Positions 16,206 through 25,735 of a stretch of 64,000 nucleotides of DNA are shown here, piece after piece. How positions within the stretch are numbered: the first letter of the stretch is position 1; the number at the start of each line of letters is the position of its first letter. This DNA is from Terricaulis silvestris. GTDB taxonomy: Bacteria > Pseudomonadota > Alphaproteobacteria > Caulobacterales > Aquidulcibacteraceae. The translations under genes and the position numbers were made by a program. The stretch covers positions 1,240,001 to 1,304,000 of the forward strand of contig NZ_CP047045.1 of assembly GCF_009792355.1 (NCBI RefSeq). The letters run 5' to 3'. The notes below the pieces were generated by a model. The model was not told the origin of the DNA, did no database searches, and saw only the letters and a program-made list of their open reading frames with translations.

Positions 16206-16526
16206 ATGCTGCGAACCCTTGTGATCACCCTAGCGCTCGGCTTACCGGGCGTCGCCGCGGCCCAACAAGCGCAATTCAACGATTCAGCCGTCGGCATCGA
16301 AGTACGTGGTGATGACGGGACCGTCGTTGGCCGCGTCAACGCCGTGCAGCGTGACGCAAACGGGCGGATCGTGGCAGTGGAGATTGCCGGACAGGAGCCG
16401 GGCAGCGCGCCTTACGCGGCAAGCGATCTGGTCGCCGATCGCCGCGATGGCCGCAACGCGCTCATCAGCGATCGCCAGCGTGAACGTTCACGCGTCGCCA
16501 GCAGCGACCGAACCGCGACGCGCTAG
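16206..16526 (+). CDS. Exported PRC-barrel-like small protein
   Basis: The 106-residue product has a Sec signal (ITLALGLPGVAAAQ) and a mature domain with VGIEVRGDDGTVVGRVNAVQ and RIVAVEIAG, the strand pattern of a PRC-barrel. The end is basic (SDRQRERSRVASSDRTATR). PRC-barrel proteins in the alphaproteobacterial envelope are common and mostly uncharacterised. Its last 39 bases overlap the end of the converging membrane-protein gene. Confidence 0.65.
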   Translation: MLRTLVITLALGLPGVAAAQQAQFNDSAVGIEVRGDDGTVVGRVNAVQRDANGRIVAVEIAGQEPGSAPYAASDLVADRRDGRNALISDRQRERSRVASSDRTATR

Positions 16527-17012
16527 ATCGTAGCCCGCTAGCACAAATCCCAAGCCGAATAGGATGCCCGCGACCATGAAGCCGTATGGCTCAGTCGCGG
16601 GCGAAAGCCCGAGCGCGCCTGCAGCGACGACGCTCGCAAACCAGCAGACCGGTGCAAAGATCGGCCGCTCGCCGGCGCTGATCCAAGCGATGCTCAATCC
16701 CACTAGCGCAATCGTAAGCGTGACTGCGCCTTGCTCATAGGTGCTGAAGCCGAACGGATCTGCGTCAGGTCCGCCGATGAAGGAGAGCGCCGCCAGAGCG
16801 ATGACGAAGCTGGCGAAGCCTAGAATGCGAAGCCGCGCGGCGCGATCGAGGTAGATGCCGATGATGCCGAAGGTCAACAGCACGTCGATGCCGGTATAGA
16901 GCCATTGGAGCGTGATCTCGTCGCTGATGACGGGAAAGGCGACGGTGATGCGGAGCAAGCCGCCGGCAATGGCGGCGAAGCCGGAGAGAGTGAAGAGCTG
17001 CGTGGTGTTCAT
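16488..17012 (-). CDS. Five- to six-helix membrane protein of unknown function
   Basis: The 174-residue product is almost wholly hydrophobic: helices near residues 5-25, 38-55, 62-80, 95-112, 120-137 and 145-165. I do not recognise the family; it resembles small uncharacterised inner-membrane proteins. ATG 17012 is chosen because the first helix starts just after it (MNTTQLFTLSGFAAIAGG). It overlaps the PRC-barrel-like gene tail to tail by 39 bp, and it lies downstream of the terminator of the OmpA-like gene, so it must have its own promoter. Confidence 0.7.
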   Translation of the reverse strand: MNTTQLFTLSGFAAIAGGLLRITVAFPVISDEITLQWLYTGIDVLLTFGIIGIYLDRAARLRILGFASFVIALAALSFIGGPDADPFGFSTYEQGAVTLTIALVGLSIAWISAGERPIFAPVCWFASVVAAGALGLSPATEPYGFMVAGILFGLGFVLAGYDLARRGSVAAGDA

Positions 17013-17075
17013 GCCCGGCGTTGTGGCGCTCGCGCCGCGCCGGTTCAACCCGATGCGCTTTGGGCAATCGCGCAG

Positions 17076-17111
17076 GAAAAAGGGCCCAGCCACCTATGCG
17101 GCCAGGCCCTT
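17076..17111 (-). terminator. Rho-independent terminator after the OmpA-like gene
   Basis: On the minus strand AAGGGCC (17105-17111) pairs with GGCCCTT (17080-17086), and the transcript continues with a run of five U. It lies 18 bp past the stop of the gene at 17129-18100. It is one of the few classical stem-plus-U terminators visible in the window. Confidence 0.75.
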
Positions 17112-17128
17112 GCCCCTAACGCCCCGCC

Positions 17129-18100
17129 TTAGGTGGACGGCGTCGGGTCCGTATCTTCCTCACCTGACGGACCGCCTTCTGGCGGCACGGGTGAGGGCGG
17201 CGTGGCGACACCGGGTGTTTCGGGCGCGACCGTAGGCGGAGCGTTCGGCGCCGGCGTTGGCGTAGGCCCCGTTGCTGCCGCAGACGCGGCGGCTGCCGCC
17301 GTAGCAGGGCTGCCGCCATTGGCGACACCCGCGAACGCCATGCGCAGATCGAGGCGTCCGGTGCTCGCGGCTTCCGCGTCCGCATTCACTTCCTGGGACA
17401 CGGTGATCCGCTCCGCTGGGATACCCTGGCGGATCAAGGTTGCGCGCACTGCAGCGGCGCGACGCGACGAAGTGCGGCCTTCCGCGCTATCGACGATCGT
17501 CACCGTTTGCAGATCGCATACCGATGCGGCGTCAGCGGCGTATTCGATCGCATTTTGGTTCTGGCGGCTTAGCGCGCTGCCGCGGGCGCCGAAATGCACG
17601 GACGTGGTGCGCGCTTCGCACACCGTCGCGGCCGTCACGGGCACCGCGAGCGCTGCATTTTCCTGGGCTTGCACCTCATCAGGCGCCGCGGCTTGCGTTG
17701 TGGCGCTCGGCGCCGGTGGCGTCACCGTTTGCGCTTCGGTTTGAGCAGGGACGGCCGGGCTGGCGGTTTGAAGCGGCGGAGCTGCCGTCTGCGGCGTTTG
17801 AGGCGCGGCGCCGGCCACGTCCGGCGTTGGCGTCTGCATCTGGGCCGCTCCCGTTGTTTGCGCTTGGACGGCACTAGGCGGCGTTACTGGTGTCGCCGTT
17901 TGCGCCTGCGCGGCCGTTTCGGCCTCGGTGGTTACGCCCGCCGTCCCGACCTGCGGTTCCGCGGTGGGTTCCGTTGGCTGTTCTGTGTCCGTTGGCGTTG
18001 TGATCGGCGGGGTCGCTGGAACAGACACCTGCGCCATCGCCGGCAGCGCGGCGAAAGTTAGGCCGACCGTCGCTACCGAGGCGAGCAGGAAGCGTTTCAT
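17129..18100 (-). CDS. Exported OmpA-like domain protein with long Ala/Pro/Thr-rich arms
   Basis: The 323-residue protein has a Sec signal (VGLTFAALPAMAQ), then about 130 residues of low-complexity Thr/Pro/Ala/Gln, a central OmpA-like region (SVHFGARGSALSRQNQNAIE, RTSSRRAAAVRATLIRQGIP) and a Pro-rich acidic tail. The OmpA-like part probably binds peptidoglycan or sits in the periplasm, and the arms may span the cell wall. Two cysteines (TVCEART, SVCDLQT) flank the first strand and helix and could form a disulfide. AAGGAG precedes ATG 18100. A true terminator follows the gene. Confidence 0.7.
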   Translation of the reverse strand: MKRFLLASVATVGLTFAALPAMAQVSVPATPPITTPTDTEQPTEPTAEPQVGTAGVTTEAETAAQAQTATPVTPPSAVQAQTTGAAQMQTPTPDVAGAAPQTPQTAAPPLQTASPAVPAQTEAQTVTPPAPSATTQAAAPDEVQAQENAALAVPVTAATVCEARTTSVHFGARGSALSRQNQNAIEYAADAASVCDLQTVTIVDSAEGRTSSRRAAAVRATLIRQGIPAERITVSQEVNADAEAASTGRLDLRMAFAGVANGGSPATAAAAASAAATGPTPTPAPNAPPTVAPETPGVATPPSPVPPEGGPSGEEDTDPTPST

Positions 18101-18257
18101 CTGGAAACTCCTTGAGCGGGAACTGAAAACGAGAAAAGGCGCGAGCTTTCGCCCACGCCCCGCACGCTGAATGGCTAACGCCAACTTGGCGCCCGTGTTC
18201 CCCGCTATGCACCGGTTTGCTTGACGCCGTGCGCGGCGCTTCATACCTCAGGTTCCC

Positions 18258-18794
18258 ATGGCACTCCGTCCTATCCTCGTCGCGCCCGACCCGCGCCTGA
18301 AGCAAAAATCCGCGCCCGTCGAAGGCGGTGTTACCGACGCGCATCGTGCGCTGATGGACGACATGCTTGAGACGATGTACGAGGCGCCCGGCATTGGCCT
18401 CGCCGCCGTTCAGATCGGCGAGCCGTTGCGGATCATCGTGATGGATCTCTCGCGCGACGAAGATCCCAAAGAACCGCGCTATTTGGTGAACCCGGAAATC
18501 CTCTGGGCGTCGGACGAGCTGTTCACTTACGAGGAAGGTTGCCTCTCGGTGCCGGACATCTACGACGATGTAGAGCGTCCGAACAAAGTGAAGCTCCGCT
18601 ACCTCGATTATGACGGCAAGCAGATCGAGGAAGATGCTGAGGGGCTCTACGCGGTGTGCGTCCAGCACGAGATGGATCACCTCGAAGGCGTGCTCTTCAT
18701 CGACCACCTCTCACGACTGAAGCGCGAGAAGGCGCTGCAGCGGCTGAAGAAGGCCAAGCGCGACGCCGACGACGAAAAGGCGCATCGGCTTTAG
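18258..18794 (+). CDS. def: Peptide deformylase
   Basis: The 178-residue enzyme has all three deformylase motifs: [10 protein letters not shown] (residues 44-53), EEGCLSVPD with metal ligand C94, and QHEMDHL with H136, E137 and H140. It removes the formyl group from nascent proteins, the reverse partner of fmt encoded 1 kb downstream. def and fmt are normally adjacent; here a YihY-family gene on the other strand lies between them. Confidence 0.97.
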   Translation: MALRPILVAPDPRLKQKSAPVEGGVTDAHRALMDDMLETMYEAPGIGLAAVQIGEPLRIIVMDLSRDEDPKEPRYLVNPEILWASDELFTYEEGCLSVPDIYDDVERPNKVKLRYLDYDGKQIEEDAEGLYAVCVQHEMDHLEGVLFIDHLSRLKREKALQRLKKAKRDADDEKAHRL

Positions 18795-18798
18795 GCCG

Positions 18799-19770
18799 CT
18801 AACGCCCCGTCACTTGTTTCTGGCCGCCGTCCGCCGCGATCGGCGGCTCGATGGACTCACCCGCAACTACGGGCTGCGCCGGTTTTCCAAGTGCGAAGAA
18901 TTCGAGTTCCGCGTTGAGCGCGCCGCCAAGCAGAAACACGAGCGCGGTGATGTAGAGCCAGAGCAGCAGCGCCACGACGCTGGCGAGCGAGCCGTAAGCG
19001 GCGCCGAATGCGGGAAACTCTCGCAGCGCGAATGTCAGCGCGCTGGAGGCGATCAACCAGAGCAGCGGAGCGAAGATGGCGCCCGGGACCAGCCAGCGCC
19101 ACGGCGGCGGACGCCGGCGCGGACCCCAGCGATAGAGAATGAGCGCGACCGCGATCGCAGCACCACCCAGCACGGGCCAGCGCAGCACCAACAGCCACAC
19201 TTCGACGCCGCTGGTGAGGTTGAGCAGCGTCAGCGCGACGGGCGCCACGCCCATCAGGAGGACGGCGAGCACGCTCAAGCCCAGCCCGTAGAGCGTGAAC
19301 ATGCCAGCGGCGAGGAAGCGGCCCAGCACTTTGCGCTGTTCGGCGCGACGATTGACGGCGGTCAGCGCCATCAACACCCAGCGCGTGCCTTGCACCGCGC
19401 TCCACAGCGCAAGCAGCAGGTTGAAAGCGGCGCCGGCAAGCAGCGTGTCTTCTTGCGCAAGCAATAAGCGCGAGACCTGCTCGTGGATGATCGTGACTAC
19501 TGCGTCGGGCGCGATGCCGCCGAGTGCTTCGATCTGCTGGCCGATCCAAGCCGGATCGCCGAACACGCCGACCAGTGCGGCAACCGCGGCCAGACCGGGG
19601 ATCACTGCCATCAGCGCGAAGAACGCAACGCCCGCGGAAATCAAAGCGAGGTTCGCGCGTTCGGCGGTGGCGCCGACGCCCTGCACGACGCACCACCATT
19701 GCGACGGTGTCAGCGACCATGGTCCCGCAACGGGCTCGGGTTGGGTTGGGCAAGCTTGCGCGTCTGTCAT
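18799..19770 (-). CDS. YihY/virulence factor BrkB family membrane protein
   Basis: The 323-residue product has six predicted helices and the family features ANLALISAGVAFFALMAVIPG, FGDPAWIG, and WRWLVPGAIFAPLLWL followed by FPAFGAAYGSLASVVALLLWLY. YihY proteins were once annotated as ribonuclease BN, an error now corrected; they are membrane proteins of unclear role. The gene lies between def and fmt on the opposite strand, ending four bases after def and starting 51 bp before fmt. Confidence 0.9.
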   Translation of the reverse strand: MTDAQACPTQPEPVAGPWSLTPSQWWCVVQGVGATAERANLALISAGVAFFALMAVIPGLAAVAALVGVFGDPAWIGQQIEALGGIAPDAVVTIIHEQVSRLLLAQEDTLLAGAAFNLLLALWSAVQGTRWVLMALTAVNRRAEQRKVLGRFLAAGMFTLYGLGLSVLAVLLMGVAPVALTLLNLTSGVEVWLLVLRWPVLGGAAIAVALILYRWGPRRRPPPWRWLVPGAIFAPLLWLIASSALTFALREFPAFGAAYGSLASVVALLLWLYITALVFLLGGALNAELEFFALGKPAQPVVAGESIEPPIAADGGQKQVTGR

Positions 19771-19821
19771 CGCGGAACAAACCCGCGTTTTGCTCGGCGG
19801 GTTCCGCTATAGGAGGCGGCA

Positions 19822-20742
19822 ATGAGTCTTCGTCTCGCCTTTATGGGTTCCCCTACGTTCGCGCTTCCCGCGCTGGAGGCGTTGCTCGACGCCGACCACG
19901 AGGTGGCTTGCGTCTATTCGCAACCACCGCGTCCGGCGGGGCGGGGCAAGCAGGAGCGGCAGACGCCCGTTCATGCGTTCGCCGCCTCGCGCGGTATCGA
20001 GGTGCGGACGCCGAAGAGCTTGAAGCGCGCCGAGGAGCAGGAGACGTTCGCGGCGCTGCAGCTCGATGCGGTGATCGTGGTCGCGTATGGGCTGATCTTG
20101 CCTAAGCCGGTCCTCGAAGCGCCGAGGCTCGGCGCGTTCAACCTCCACGGCTCGCTGTTGCCGCGCTGGCGGGGGGCCGCGCCGATCCAGCGCGCGATCA
20201 TGGCGGGCGATCGCGTCACCGGCGTGCAGGTGATGCGGATGGAGGAAGGGCTCGATACTGGGCCTGTGCTGGCGACCGCGGAAACGCCGATCGATGCCGA
20301 GGACAATTCGTCGACTTTGCACGATAGATTGGCGGGACTTGGCGCCGGACTTTTGATCGACACGCTCGACAAGCTGGAGCGTGGAGAGGCGAGAGAAACG
20401 CCACAAGGCGAGGAGGGCGTTACCTACGCGCACAAGATCACGCCGGCGGAGGCGCGGATCGATTGGACGCGTCCGGCGCGCGAAGTCGATTGCATGATCC
20501 GAGGGCTGTCGCCGCATCCTGGCGCTTGGTTTGAACTCGGCGGCGCGCGCATCAAGGTGCTGCATTCGCGGCTCGGTTGGGGCGAGGGCGAGCCGGGCGA
20601 AGCGCTCGACGACGAGCTCCTCATTGCCTGTGGTTCAGGCGCTGTACGCTTGCTGACAGTGCAACGCGAAGGCCGCGCGCCGCTCGCGGCCGAGGCATAT
20701 TTGCGTGGCGCCCCGGTTTCGGCAGGAATCCGGCTGAGATAG
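19822..20742 (+). CDS. fmt: Methionyl-tRNA formyltransferase
   Basis: The 306-residue enzyme starts with the family sequence RLAFMGSPTFALPALEALL and carries the folate-binding HGSLLPRWRGAAPIQRA motif with catalytic Asn/His and the later GLDTGPVL aspartate. It formylates initiator Met-tRNA. The C-terminal oligonucleotide-binding domain is complete. It is followed at 65 bp by a lipoprotein gene and then truA, a frequent gene order. Confidence 0.97.
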   Translation: MSLRLAFMGSPTFALPALEALLDADHEVACVYSQPPRPAGRGKQERQTPVHAFAASRGIEVRTPKSLKRAEEQETFAALQLDAVIVVAYGLILPKPVLEAPRLGAFNLHGSLLPRWRGAAPIQRAIMAGDRVTGVQVMRMEEGLDTGPVLATAETPIDAEDNSSTLHDRLAGLGAGLLIDTLDKLERGEARETPQGEEGVTYAHKITPAEARIDWTRPAREVDCMIRGLSPHPGAWFELGGARIKVLHSRLGWGEGEPGEALDDELLIACGSGAVRLLTVQREGRAPLAAEAYLRGAPVSAGIRLR

Positions 20743-20807
20743 CTCGATTGAAGCCGCCGATTGAAGCTCTTGGGGCGAGCGGCTATGACGAAGGCGCGGA
20801 GGGATTC

Positions 20808-21374
20808 ATGAAATTGCGCATCGCTTTGATCGTCTTGGCGCTGGCTGCCGCCGGGTGCGACCGGCAGGCGTCGACGTCGGGCGGCGCGGACGCTCCGCAG
20901 CTCGATGCGCCAGCGCCCGAAAACGAACCGGCGCGCCAATTTACAGCCGCCAACGATGGCGCGCGCGCGGCGGCGGGCGAACTCTCAGTCTCAGTGTCGC
21001 TGCGCCTACCAGACGCCGGGAACGCTGACGGCGACGCGCAGGAAGTGCTGACGCTGCGCGGCGGCAATGGTTTGGTTGTGGAGTCAGAAATCACGGGCTC
21101 GGTGTCGCCGGCGACGCAAGTCGGCGGGCAGACGCTGCGCGCGCTGCTGAGCATACCGGTCGAGGAGCCGGGGGTGCTGGTCTATCGCGTCGTGAGCGAG
21201 ACCAAGCCGGAAGGCGGCGGCGGGCTGTGCGGCGCCGATGCGCCGGCGTTCTTGGTGGTCTGGGAGCCGGCCGGGCCGGGCGAACCGGTGATGAAGCTGC
21301 TGGGCCTGACCGGCGGCCAACCCGGCGCCGCGAATTCGCGCGCGTGCACGATGCTGGAATATCGGCGCGGCTGA
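20808..21374 (+). CDS. Lipoprotein of unknown function between fmt and truA
   Basis: The 188-residue product has a lipobox (ALAAAGC) and a mature region with an Asp/Pro-rich linker followed by a beta-rich domain (LSVSVSLRLPDAG, VLVYRVVSETKPEG). I do not recognise a family. ATG 20808 has GGAGG seven bases upstream. The gene ends seven bases before truA, so the two are probably cotranscribed. Confidence 0.7.
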   Translation: MKLRIALIVLALAAAGCDRQASTSGGADAPQLDAPAPENEPARQFTAANDGARAAAGELSVSVSLRLPDAGNADGDAQEVLTLRGGNGLVVESEITGSVSPATQVGGQTLRALLSIPVEEPGVLVYRVVSETKPEGGGGLCGADAPAFLVVWEPAGPGEPVMKLLGLTGGQPGAANSRACTMLEYRRG

Positions 21375-21381
21375 GGCCGCG

Positions 21382-22122
21382 ATGCGATTTAAGCTGACGC
21401 TTGAGTATGACGGCCGCGCCTTCCTCGGATGGCAGCGCGTCATTCATGGCGCTAGCGTGCAGGGCGTGCTTGAGGATGCTGTCGAACAGCTAACGGGCGT
21501 ACGGGCTGAAGTGGTTGGAGCGGGGCGCACTGACTCAGGCGTGCATGCGATGGCGCAGGTCGCGCATGTGGACATCGACAAGACGGTATCGACTGACCGT
21601 GTCCGCGATGGTTTGAACGCCTTAGTGAGGCCGCATCCCGTTTCCGTGTTGAGCGTCAAAGAAGCTGCGCCGGAGTTTCATGCGCGGTTCGACGCAGTGC
21701 GGCGCGTGTACCTCTATTCGATCCTCAATCGCCGTGCGCCTGCGGCGCTTGCGCGGGGGCTTGTGTGGTGTGTTTCGCGCGCTCTCGATGTTGATGCCAT
21801 GCACGCTGCGGCTCAGCGACTGATCGGTCACCACGACTTCACCACGTTTCGCGACAGTCACTGCCAAGCCAAGAGCCCGGTGAAGACGCTCGACCGTCTC
21901 GACGTTTCTCGCGATGGTGAGACAATCCGGGTGTGGTGCGAGGCGCGGAGCTTTTTGCACCGCCAGGTGCGCTCGACGGTGGGGACGTTGGTTGAGGTCG
22001 GCTTGGGCAAGATGAGTGCGCAGGATGTGGCGGACGCGCTCGCCGCCGCGGATCGCACGCGCTGTGGTCCGGTAGCGCCGTCCGACGGCCTGTATCTGCT
22101 GCGCGTGGATTACGCGAAGTAG
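21382..22122 (+). CDS. truA: tRNA pseudouridine(38-40) synthase
   Basis: The 246-residue enzyme has the TruA start (RFKLTLEYDGRAFLGWQ), the catalytic aspartate in GAGRTDSGVHA, and the LVRPHPVSVLSV and SFLHRQVRSTVGTLVEVG blocks. It modifies the anticodon stem-loop of many tRNAs. It converges on dapE, and the last 13 bases of the two genes overlap. Confidence 0.97.
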   Translation: MRFKLTLEYDGRAFLGWQRVIHGASVQGVLEDAVEQLTGVRAEVVGAGRTDSGVHAMAQVAHVDIDKTVSTDRVRDGLNALVRPHPVSVLSVKEAAPEFHARFDAVRRVYLYSILNRRAPAALARGLVWCVSRALDVDAMHAAAQRLIGHHDFTTFRDSHCQAKSPVKTLDRLDVSRDGETIRVWCEARSFLHRQVRSTVGTLVEVGLGKMSAQDVADALAAADRTRCGPVAPSDGLYLLRVDYAK

Positions 22123-23249
22123 CGGCGCAGCACCGCTTCGTAGCAACGCGCAAGCGCGCGGACGTCATCGACGGCGCAATTCTCATCGACCATGTGCGCG
22201 GTCTCGTTGCGAAGGCCGAGTTCGGCGACCGGGCAATAGAGGCGGATGAAGCGCGCGTCGGAGGTGCCGCCAGTGGTGGCGAGGACGGGGCGGATGCCGA
22301 AGGCTTCCTCGACCGACGCGACGATGAGATCGGTGAACGGGCCGGGGTCGGTGTAGAACGCCAGGCTCTGAGACGGGATCACGCGCGCGTAGCTCACGCC
22401 GGCGCGGTCGGCGTTGGCCTTCGCGGTCTCATCGATCCAAGCCAACAGCGTTTCAGCGGTATGGTTGGTGTTGAACCGAATGTTGAGCTTCGCGGCGGCT
22501 TTCTGCGGGATCACGTTGTGCGCCGGATTGCCGACGTCGATGCTGGTGACTTCCAGGTTTGACGCATCGAAACCCGGTGCTCCGTCGTCGAGCTTGCGCG
22601 CTTTCAGCGCCGCGAGCGTTTGCAACAATGGCGTCACGGGGTTCGCTGCGCGGTGCGGGTAGGCGACGTGGCCCTGTTTGCCATCCATGGTGATGGCGAC
22701 GTTGAGGCTGCCACGGCGGCCATTCTTGATCATATCGCCGACGCTGGTCTCGCTGGTCGGTTCGCCGACGATGCAGTGATCGATCTTCTCGCCCTCTTCG
22801 GCGAGCGCTTCGAGCACGCGCTTGGTGCCGTCGATCGCGGGGCCTTCCTCGTCGCATGTGAGCAAGAACGAGATCGAGCCGCGCGGGGCGCCTTGTCGCA
22901 AAAAGTTCTCTGTACCCGCGATCATGGCGGCGATGGCGGTCTTCATGTCAGTGGCGCCGCGCCCGTAAAGCACACCGTCGCGGATGTCGGCGGCGAACGG
23001 ATCGCTGGTCCAGCCTTCGCCCGGCGGGACGACATCGAGGTGCCCGGCGAAGCAAAAATTCGGCGCCGCATTGCCAAGGCGCGCATAAAGATTTTCCACA
23101 ACGCCAAACCTGTAGCGCTTGGTGCGGAAGCCGAGCTTCGTCAGCGCCTGCTCGGCGATGTCCATAACCCCAGCTTCCGCCGGTGTAATCGACGGACGGC
23201 GCATTAGGGCCTGGGCGAGCGGAATGGGATCGGCGATAGTGTCGGCCAT
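22110..23249 (-). CDS. dapE: Succinyl-diaminopimelate desuccinylase
   Basis: The 379-residue M20 enzyme has the metal-binding blocks CFAGHLDVVPPGEGW, YGRGATDMKTA and TCDEEGPAIDGT, and the late GGTSDARFI segment specific to DapE. It hydrolyses N-succinyl-LL-diaminopimelate in the lysine and peptidoglycan precursor pathway. dapD, two steps earlier in that route, lies 1.6 kb away on the same strand. ATG 23249 is preferred to the adjacent GTG 23252. Confidence 0.95.
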   Translation of the reverse strand: MADTIADPIPLAQALMRRPSITPAEAGVMDIAEQALTKLGFRTKRYRFGVVENLYARLGNAAPNFCFAGHLDVVPPGEGWTSDPFAADIRDGVLYGRGATDMKTAIAAMIAGTENFLRQGAPRGSISFLLTCDEEGPAIDGTKRVLEALAEEGEKIDHCIVGEPTSETSVGDMIKNGRRGSLNVAITMDGKQGHVAYPHRAANPVTPLLQTLAALKARKLDDGAPGFDASNLEVTSIDVGNPAHNVIPQKAAAKLNIRFNTNHTAETLLAWIDETAKANADRAGVSYARVIPSQSLAFYTDPGPFTDLIVASVEEAFGIRPVLATTGGTSDARFIRLYCPVAELGLRNETAHMVDENCAVDDVRALARCYEAVLRRYFA

Positions 23250-23292
23250 CACTGCGATCTAGCCTTGGATCGAGAGCGGGGGAAGCGTCGCC

Positions 23293-24513
23293 ATGAGCCT
23301 GACGACCGAAGGTACGCCGAGAATCGAAAGCCTGGATGTTCTGCGCGGCTTCGCGATCCTGGGCATCTTGATCGTCAACGCACCGTACTTCGCGTCGGTG
23401 TGGCAGGCGGCGATTTTGCCTAATTCAGTGCCGCATTTGTCGATCGACGAGAGCACGCTGTGGTCGTGGCTCGTCATGTACACGTTCTTCGAGTTCAAGT
23501 GCATCACGCTGTTCTCGATGCTGTTCGGCGTCAGCATCTATCTTGTCGGCGGTGAACGTAGCGACAAAGAAAAGGGCAAGCAGCTGCGCCGGCGGCTCGG
23601 CTGGATGGTGTTGTTTGGGCTCATCCATGGCGCGCTGATCTGGTATGGCGACATTCTGTTGGTGTACGCGCTGACGGGCTTCCTGGTGTTGCTGGCGCGC
23701 TCGTGGCGGCCGATGACGCTCCTGATCGTCGGCCTCATCCTCACCCTCAGCTTGAGCGGGCTGCTCGGGTTGATGATGCTGGGCGGTGATCACATGCCGG
23801 CGGAGCTTGCCGCAAAGCAGGCGGCGGCGTTCGCGGTGACGCCCGAGGAATTCGCCGCGCTCAAAGCGCGGATCACCGGCGGCTTTGTCAGCACGGTCTC
23901 CACCAATTTTGAATGGTGGGCCGCGTTTGCTAGTCAGTCATTGTTCATTATCCCGCGCACAGCGGGTGTGATGATGATTGGCCTTGCGCTGTTCAAGTGG
24001 GGCTTCCTGGCCGCGCGCAGCCCGGTCTGGGTTTATGTGGTTTTCCTTGTGCTCGGCGCTGCTTCCTTTGCGGTGACGTGGATGGAAGGCCTGCGTGAGT
24101 TCCAGTCTGGGTTTGACCGCCATCAGGTGCAAGGCGAGGGCATGCTGGTGCTGTCACTGGCGTCGCCGTTCGGGACGCTGTTCTATGTCAGCTTGCTCAT
24201 TCTGATCATGAAGTCGGGTGTACTCGGCTTTTTGCTCAAGATACTAGCTGCGACCGGGCGCATGGCGTTCACCAACTACATCGCTCAATCGCTGATCATG
24301 ACGACGACCTTCTGGCATTTAGGCCATTTCGGCGAAATCTCGCGGCCCGAGCTTTGGCTTGTCGTCGGCGGCGTGTGGCTGGCGGAGCTGATTTGGTCGC
24401 CGCTGTGGCTCTCGATGTTCGCGATGGGGCCGTTGGAATGGATGTGGCGGTGCTTGACCTACAAGCGCTGGGTGCCGATTACGAAGAGCAAAGCCGCAGC
24501 TGCGGTCGCATAA
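23293..24513 (+). CDS. DUF418 domain membrane protein
   Basis: The 406-residue protein has about ten hydrophobic helices. RIESLDVLRGFAILGILIVN at the start and the C-terminal GRMAFTNYIAQSLI with FGPLEWxWR-type end (MGPLEWMWRCLTYKRW) are hallmarks of the DUF418 family, distantly related to acyltransferase-3-like membrane proteins. No reaction is established. It is divergent from dapE across 43 bp. Confidence 0.88.
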   Translation: MSLTTEGTPRIESLDVLRGFAILGILIVNAPYFASVWQAAILPNSVPHLSIDESTLWSWLVMYTFFEFKCITLFSMLFGVSIYLVGGERSDKEKGKQLRRRLGWMVLFGLIHGALIWYGDILLVYALTGFLVLLARSWRPMTLLIVGLILTLSLSGLLGLMMLGGDHMPAELAAKQAAAFAVTPEEFAALKARITGGFVSTVSTNFEWWAAFASQSLFIIPRTAGVMMIGLALFKWGFLAARSPVWVYVVFLVLGAASFAVTWMEGLREFQSGFDRHQVQGEGMLVLSLASPFGTLFYVSLLILIMKSGVLGFLLKILAATGRMAFTNYIAQSLIMTTTFWHLGHFGEISRPELWLVVGGVWLAELIWSPLWLSMFAMGPLEWMWRCLTYKRWVPITKSKAAAAVA

Positions 24514-24533
24514 CAATAATGGTGGAGGAAACG

Positions 24534-24884
24534 ATGAAGAGATTTGCTGTGGTGCTTGCGTTTGGTGTGGCCCTGGGCGGCGGCGCTGCGTTCGCGGACA
24601 CGATCCAGAACGGCTACGGCAACACGTTCGTGGTCACCAGAGCCGACGGCGCCGTGGTCCGCTATCAGTTCAACGAAGACGGCACCTTCGGCGGCGTTGC
24701 GCCGGGCGGTTCGACCATGGCCGGCACCTACACCATCGCGGACGGTCAGCTCTGCTTGATCCCGCCAAGCGGCGCCGCGCCGCAATGCACGGCGATAGCT
24801 GCAGACAAAAACGTCGGCGATACCTGGACGCAAACCGGCACGGACGGCACTGAAATCAGTGTTACGCTGGAAGCCGGGCGCTAG
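24534..24884 (+). CDS. Small exported protein of unknown function
   Basis: The 116-residue product has a Sec signal ([11 protein letters not shown]) and a beta-rich mature domain ([35 protein letters not shown]) with two cysteines that could form a disulfide. ATG 24534 is preceded by GGAGGAA. I recognise no family, though it resembles short secreted proteins annotated only as hypothetical. It is 20 bp after the DUF418 gene and shares CTAG with dapD as overlapping convergent stops. Confidence 0.65.
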   Translation: MKRFAVVLAFGVALGGGAAFADTIQNGYGNTFVVTRADGAVVRYQFNEDGTFGGVAPGGSTMAGTYTIADGQLCLIPPSGAAPQCTAIAADKNVGDTWTQTGTDGTEISVTLEAGR

Positions 24885-25726
24885 TCGCGCAGTAGCTCGT
24901 TCACACCAGTTTTCGCGCGCGTCTGTGCATCGACACGTTTGACGATCACGACGCATGCGAGGCTGGGGCCGTGGCCGCGCGGGTCTGGCATCGAGCCGGG
25001 CACGATTACGCTATAGGCGGGGACTTCGCCGCGCGTGAACTGGCCGGTCTCGCGGTCGACGATCTTGGTCGATTGGCTGATGAAGGTACCCATGGCCAGC
25101 ACCGCGCCTTCGCGCACGATCACGCCCTCGGCGACTTCCGAACGTGCGCCGATGAAGCAGCCGTCTTCAATGATGGTGGGGTTGGCTTGGATCGGCTCCA
25201 GCACGCCGCCAATGCCAGCGCCGCCGCTGATGTGCACGTTCTTGCCGATCTGTGCGCAAGAACCGACGGTGGCCCAGGTGTCCACCATCGTGCCTTCATC
25301 GACGTAAGCGCCGATGTTTATAAACGACGGCATCAGCACGACGTTCTTACCGATGAAGCTGCCGCGGCGCGCGACCGCGCCCGGCACGGCGCGGAAGCCG
25401 GCCTTCTCAAATGCGGCGTCGCTCCAACCGAGGAATTTGGAGGGCACCTTGTCCCAATAGGGGCCGGGCGACGGATCACCGTTGCCGCCGACGGCGCCGA
25501 TGAGTTGGTTTGCAGTGATGCGGAAGGAAAGCAGCACGGCTTTCTTCAGCCATTGCTGCGTTGTCCATGCTCCGTCAGCGCGCGCCGCGACCCGCGCCTG
25601 GCCGCTATCGAGTAGCTCAAGTGCTGCTTCGATGGCTTCGACGTCGGCGCCTTTGCTCTGCGGCGAAAGCTCGGTGCGCCGTTCCCAGGCGGCTTCGATT
25701 TGTTGGGCGAGTTGGTCGTGGGCCAT
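24881..25726 (-). CDS. dapD: 2,3,4,5-tetrahydropyridine-2,6-dicarboxylate N-succinyltransferase
   Basis: The 281-residue enzyme has an N-terminal helical domain ([20 protein letters not shown]) and a left-handed beta helix of hexapeptide repeats ([39 protein letters not shown]). It uses succinyl-CoA in the first committed succinylase step towards meso-diaminopimelate; dapE nearby acts later. The HAD nucleotidase gene is 9 bp upstream on the same strand, so they may be cotranscribed. Confidence 0.96.
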   Translation of the reverse strand: MAHDQLAQQIEAAWERRTELSPQSKGADVEAIEAALELLDSGQARVAARADGAWTTQQWLKKAVLLSFRITANQLIGAVGGNGDPSPGPYWDKVPSKFLGWSDAAFEKAGFRAVPGAVARRGSFIGKNVVLMPSFINIGAYVDEGTMVDTWATVGSCAQIGKNVHISGGAGIGGVLEPIQANPTIIEDGCFIGARSEVAEGVIVREGAVLAMGTFISQSTKIVDRETGQFTRGEVPAYSVIVPGSMPDPRGHGPSLACVVIVKRVDAQTRAKTGVNELLRD

Positions 25727-25735
25727 GGGAAGGAA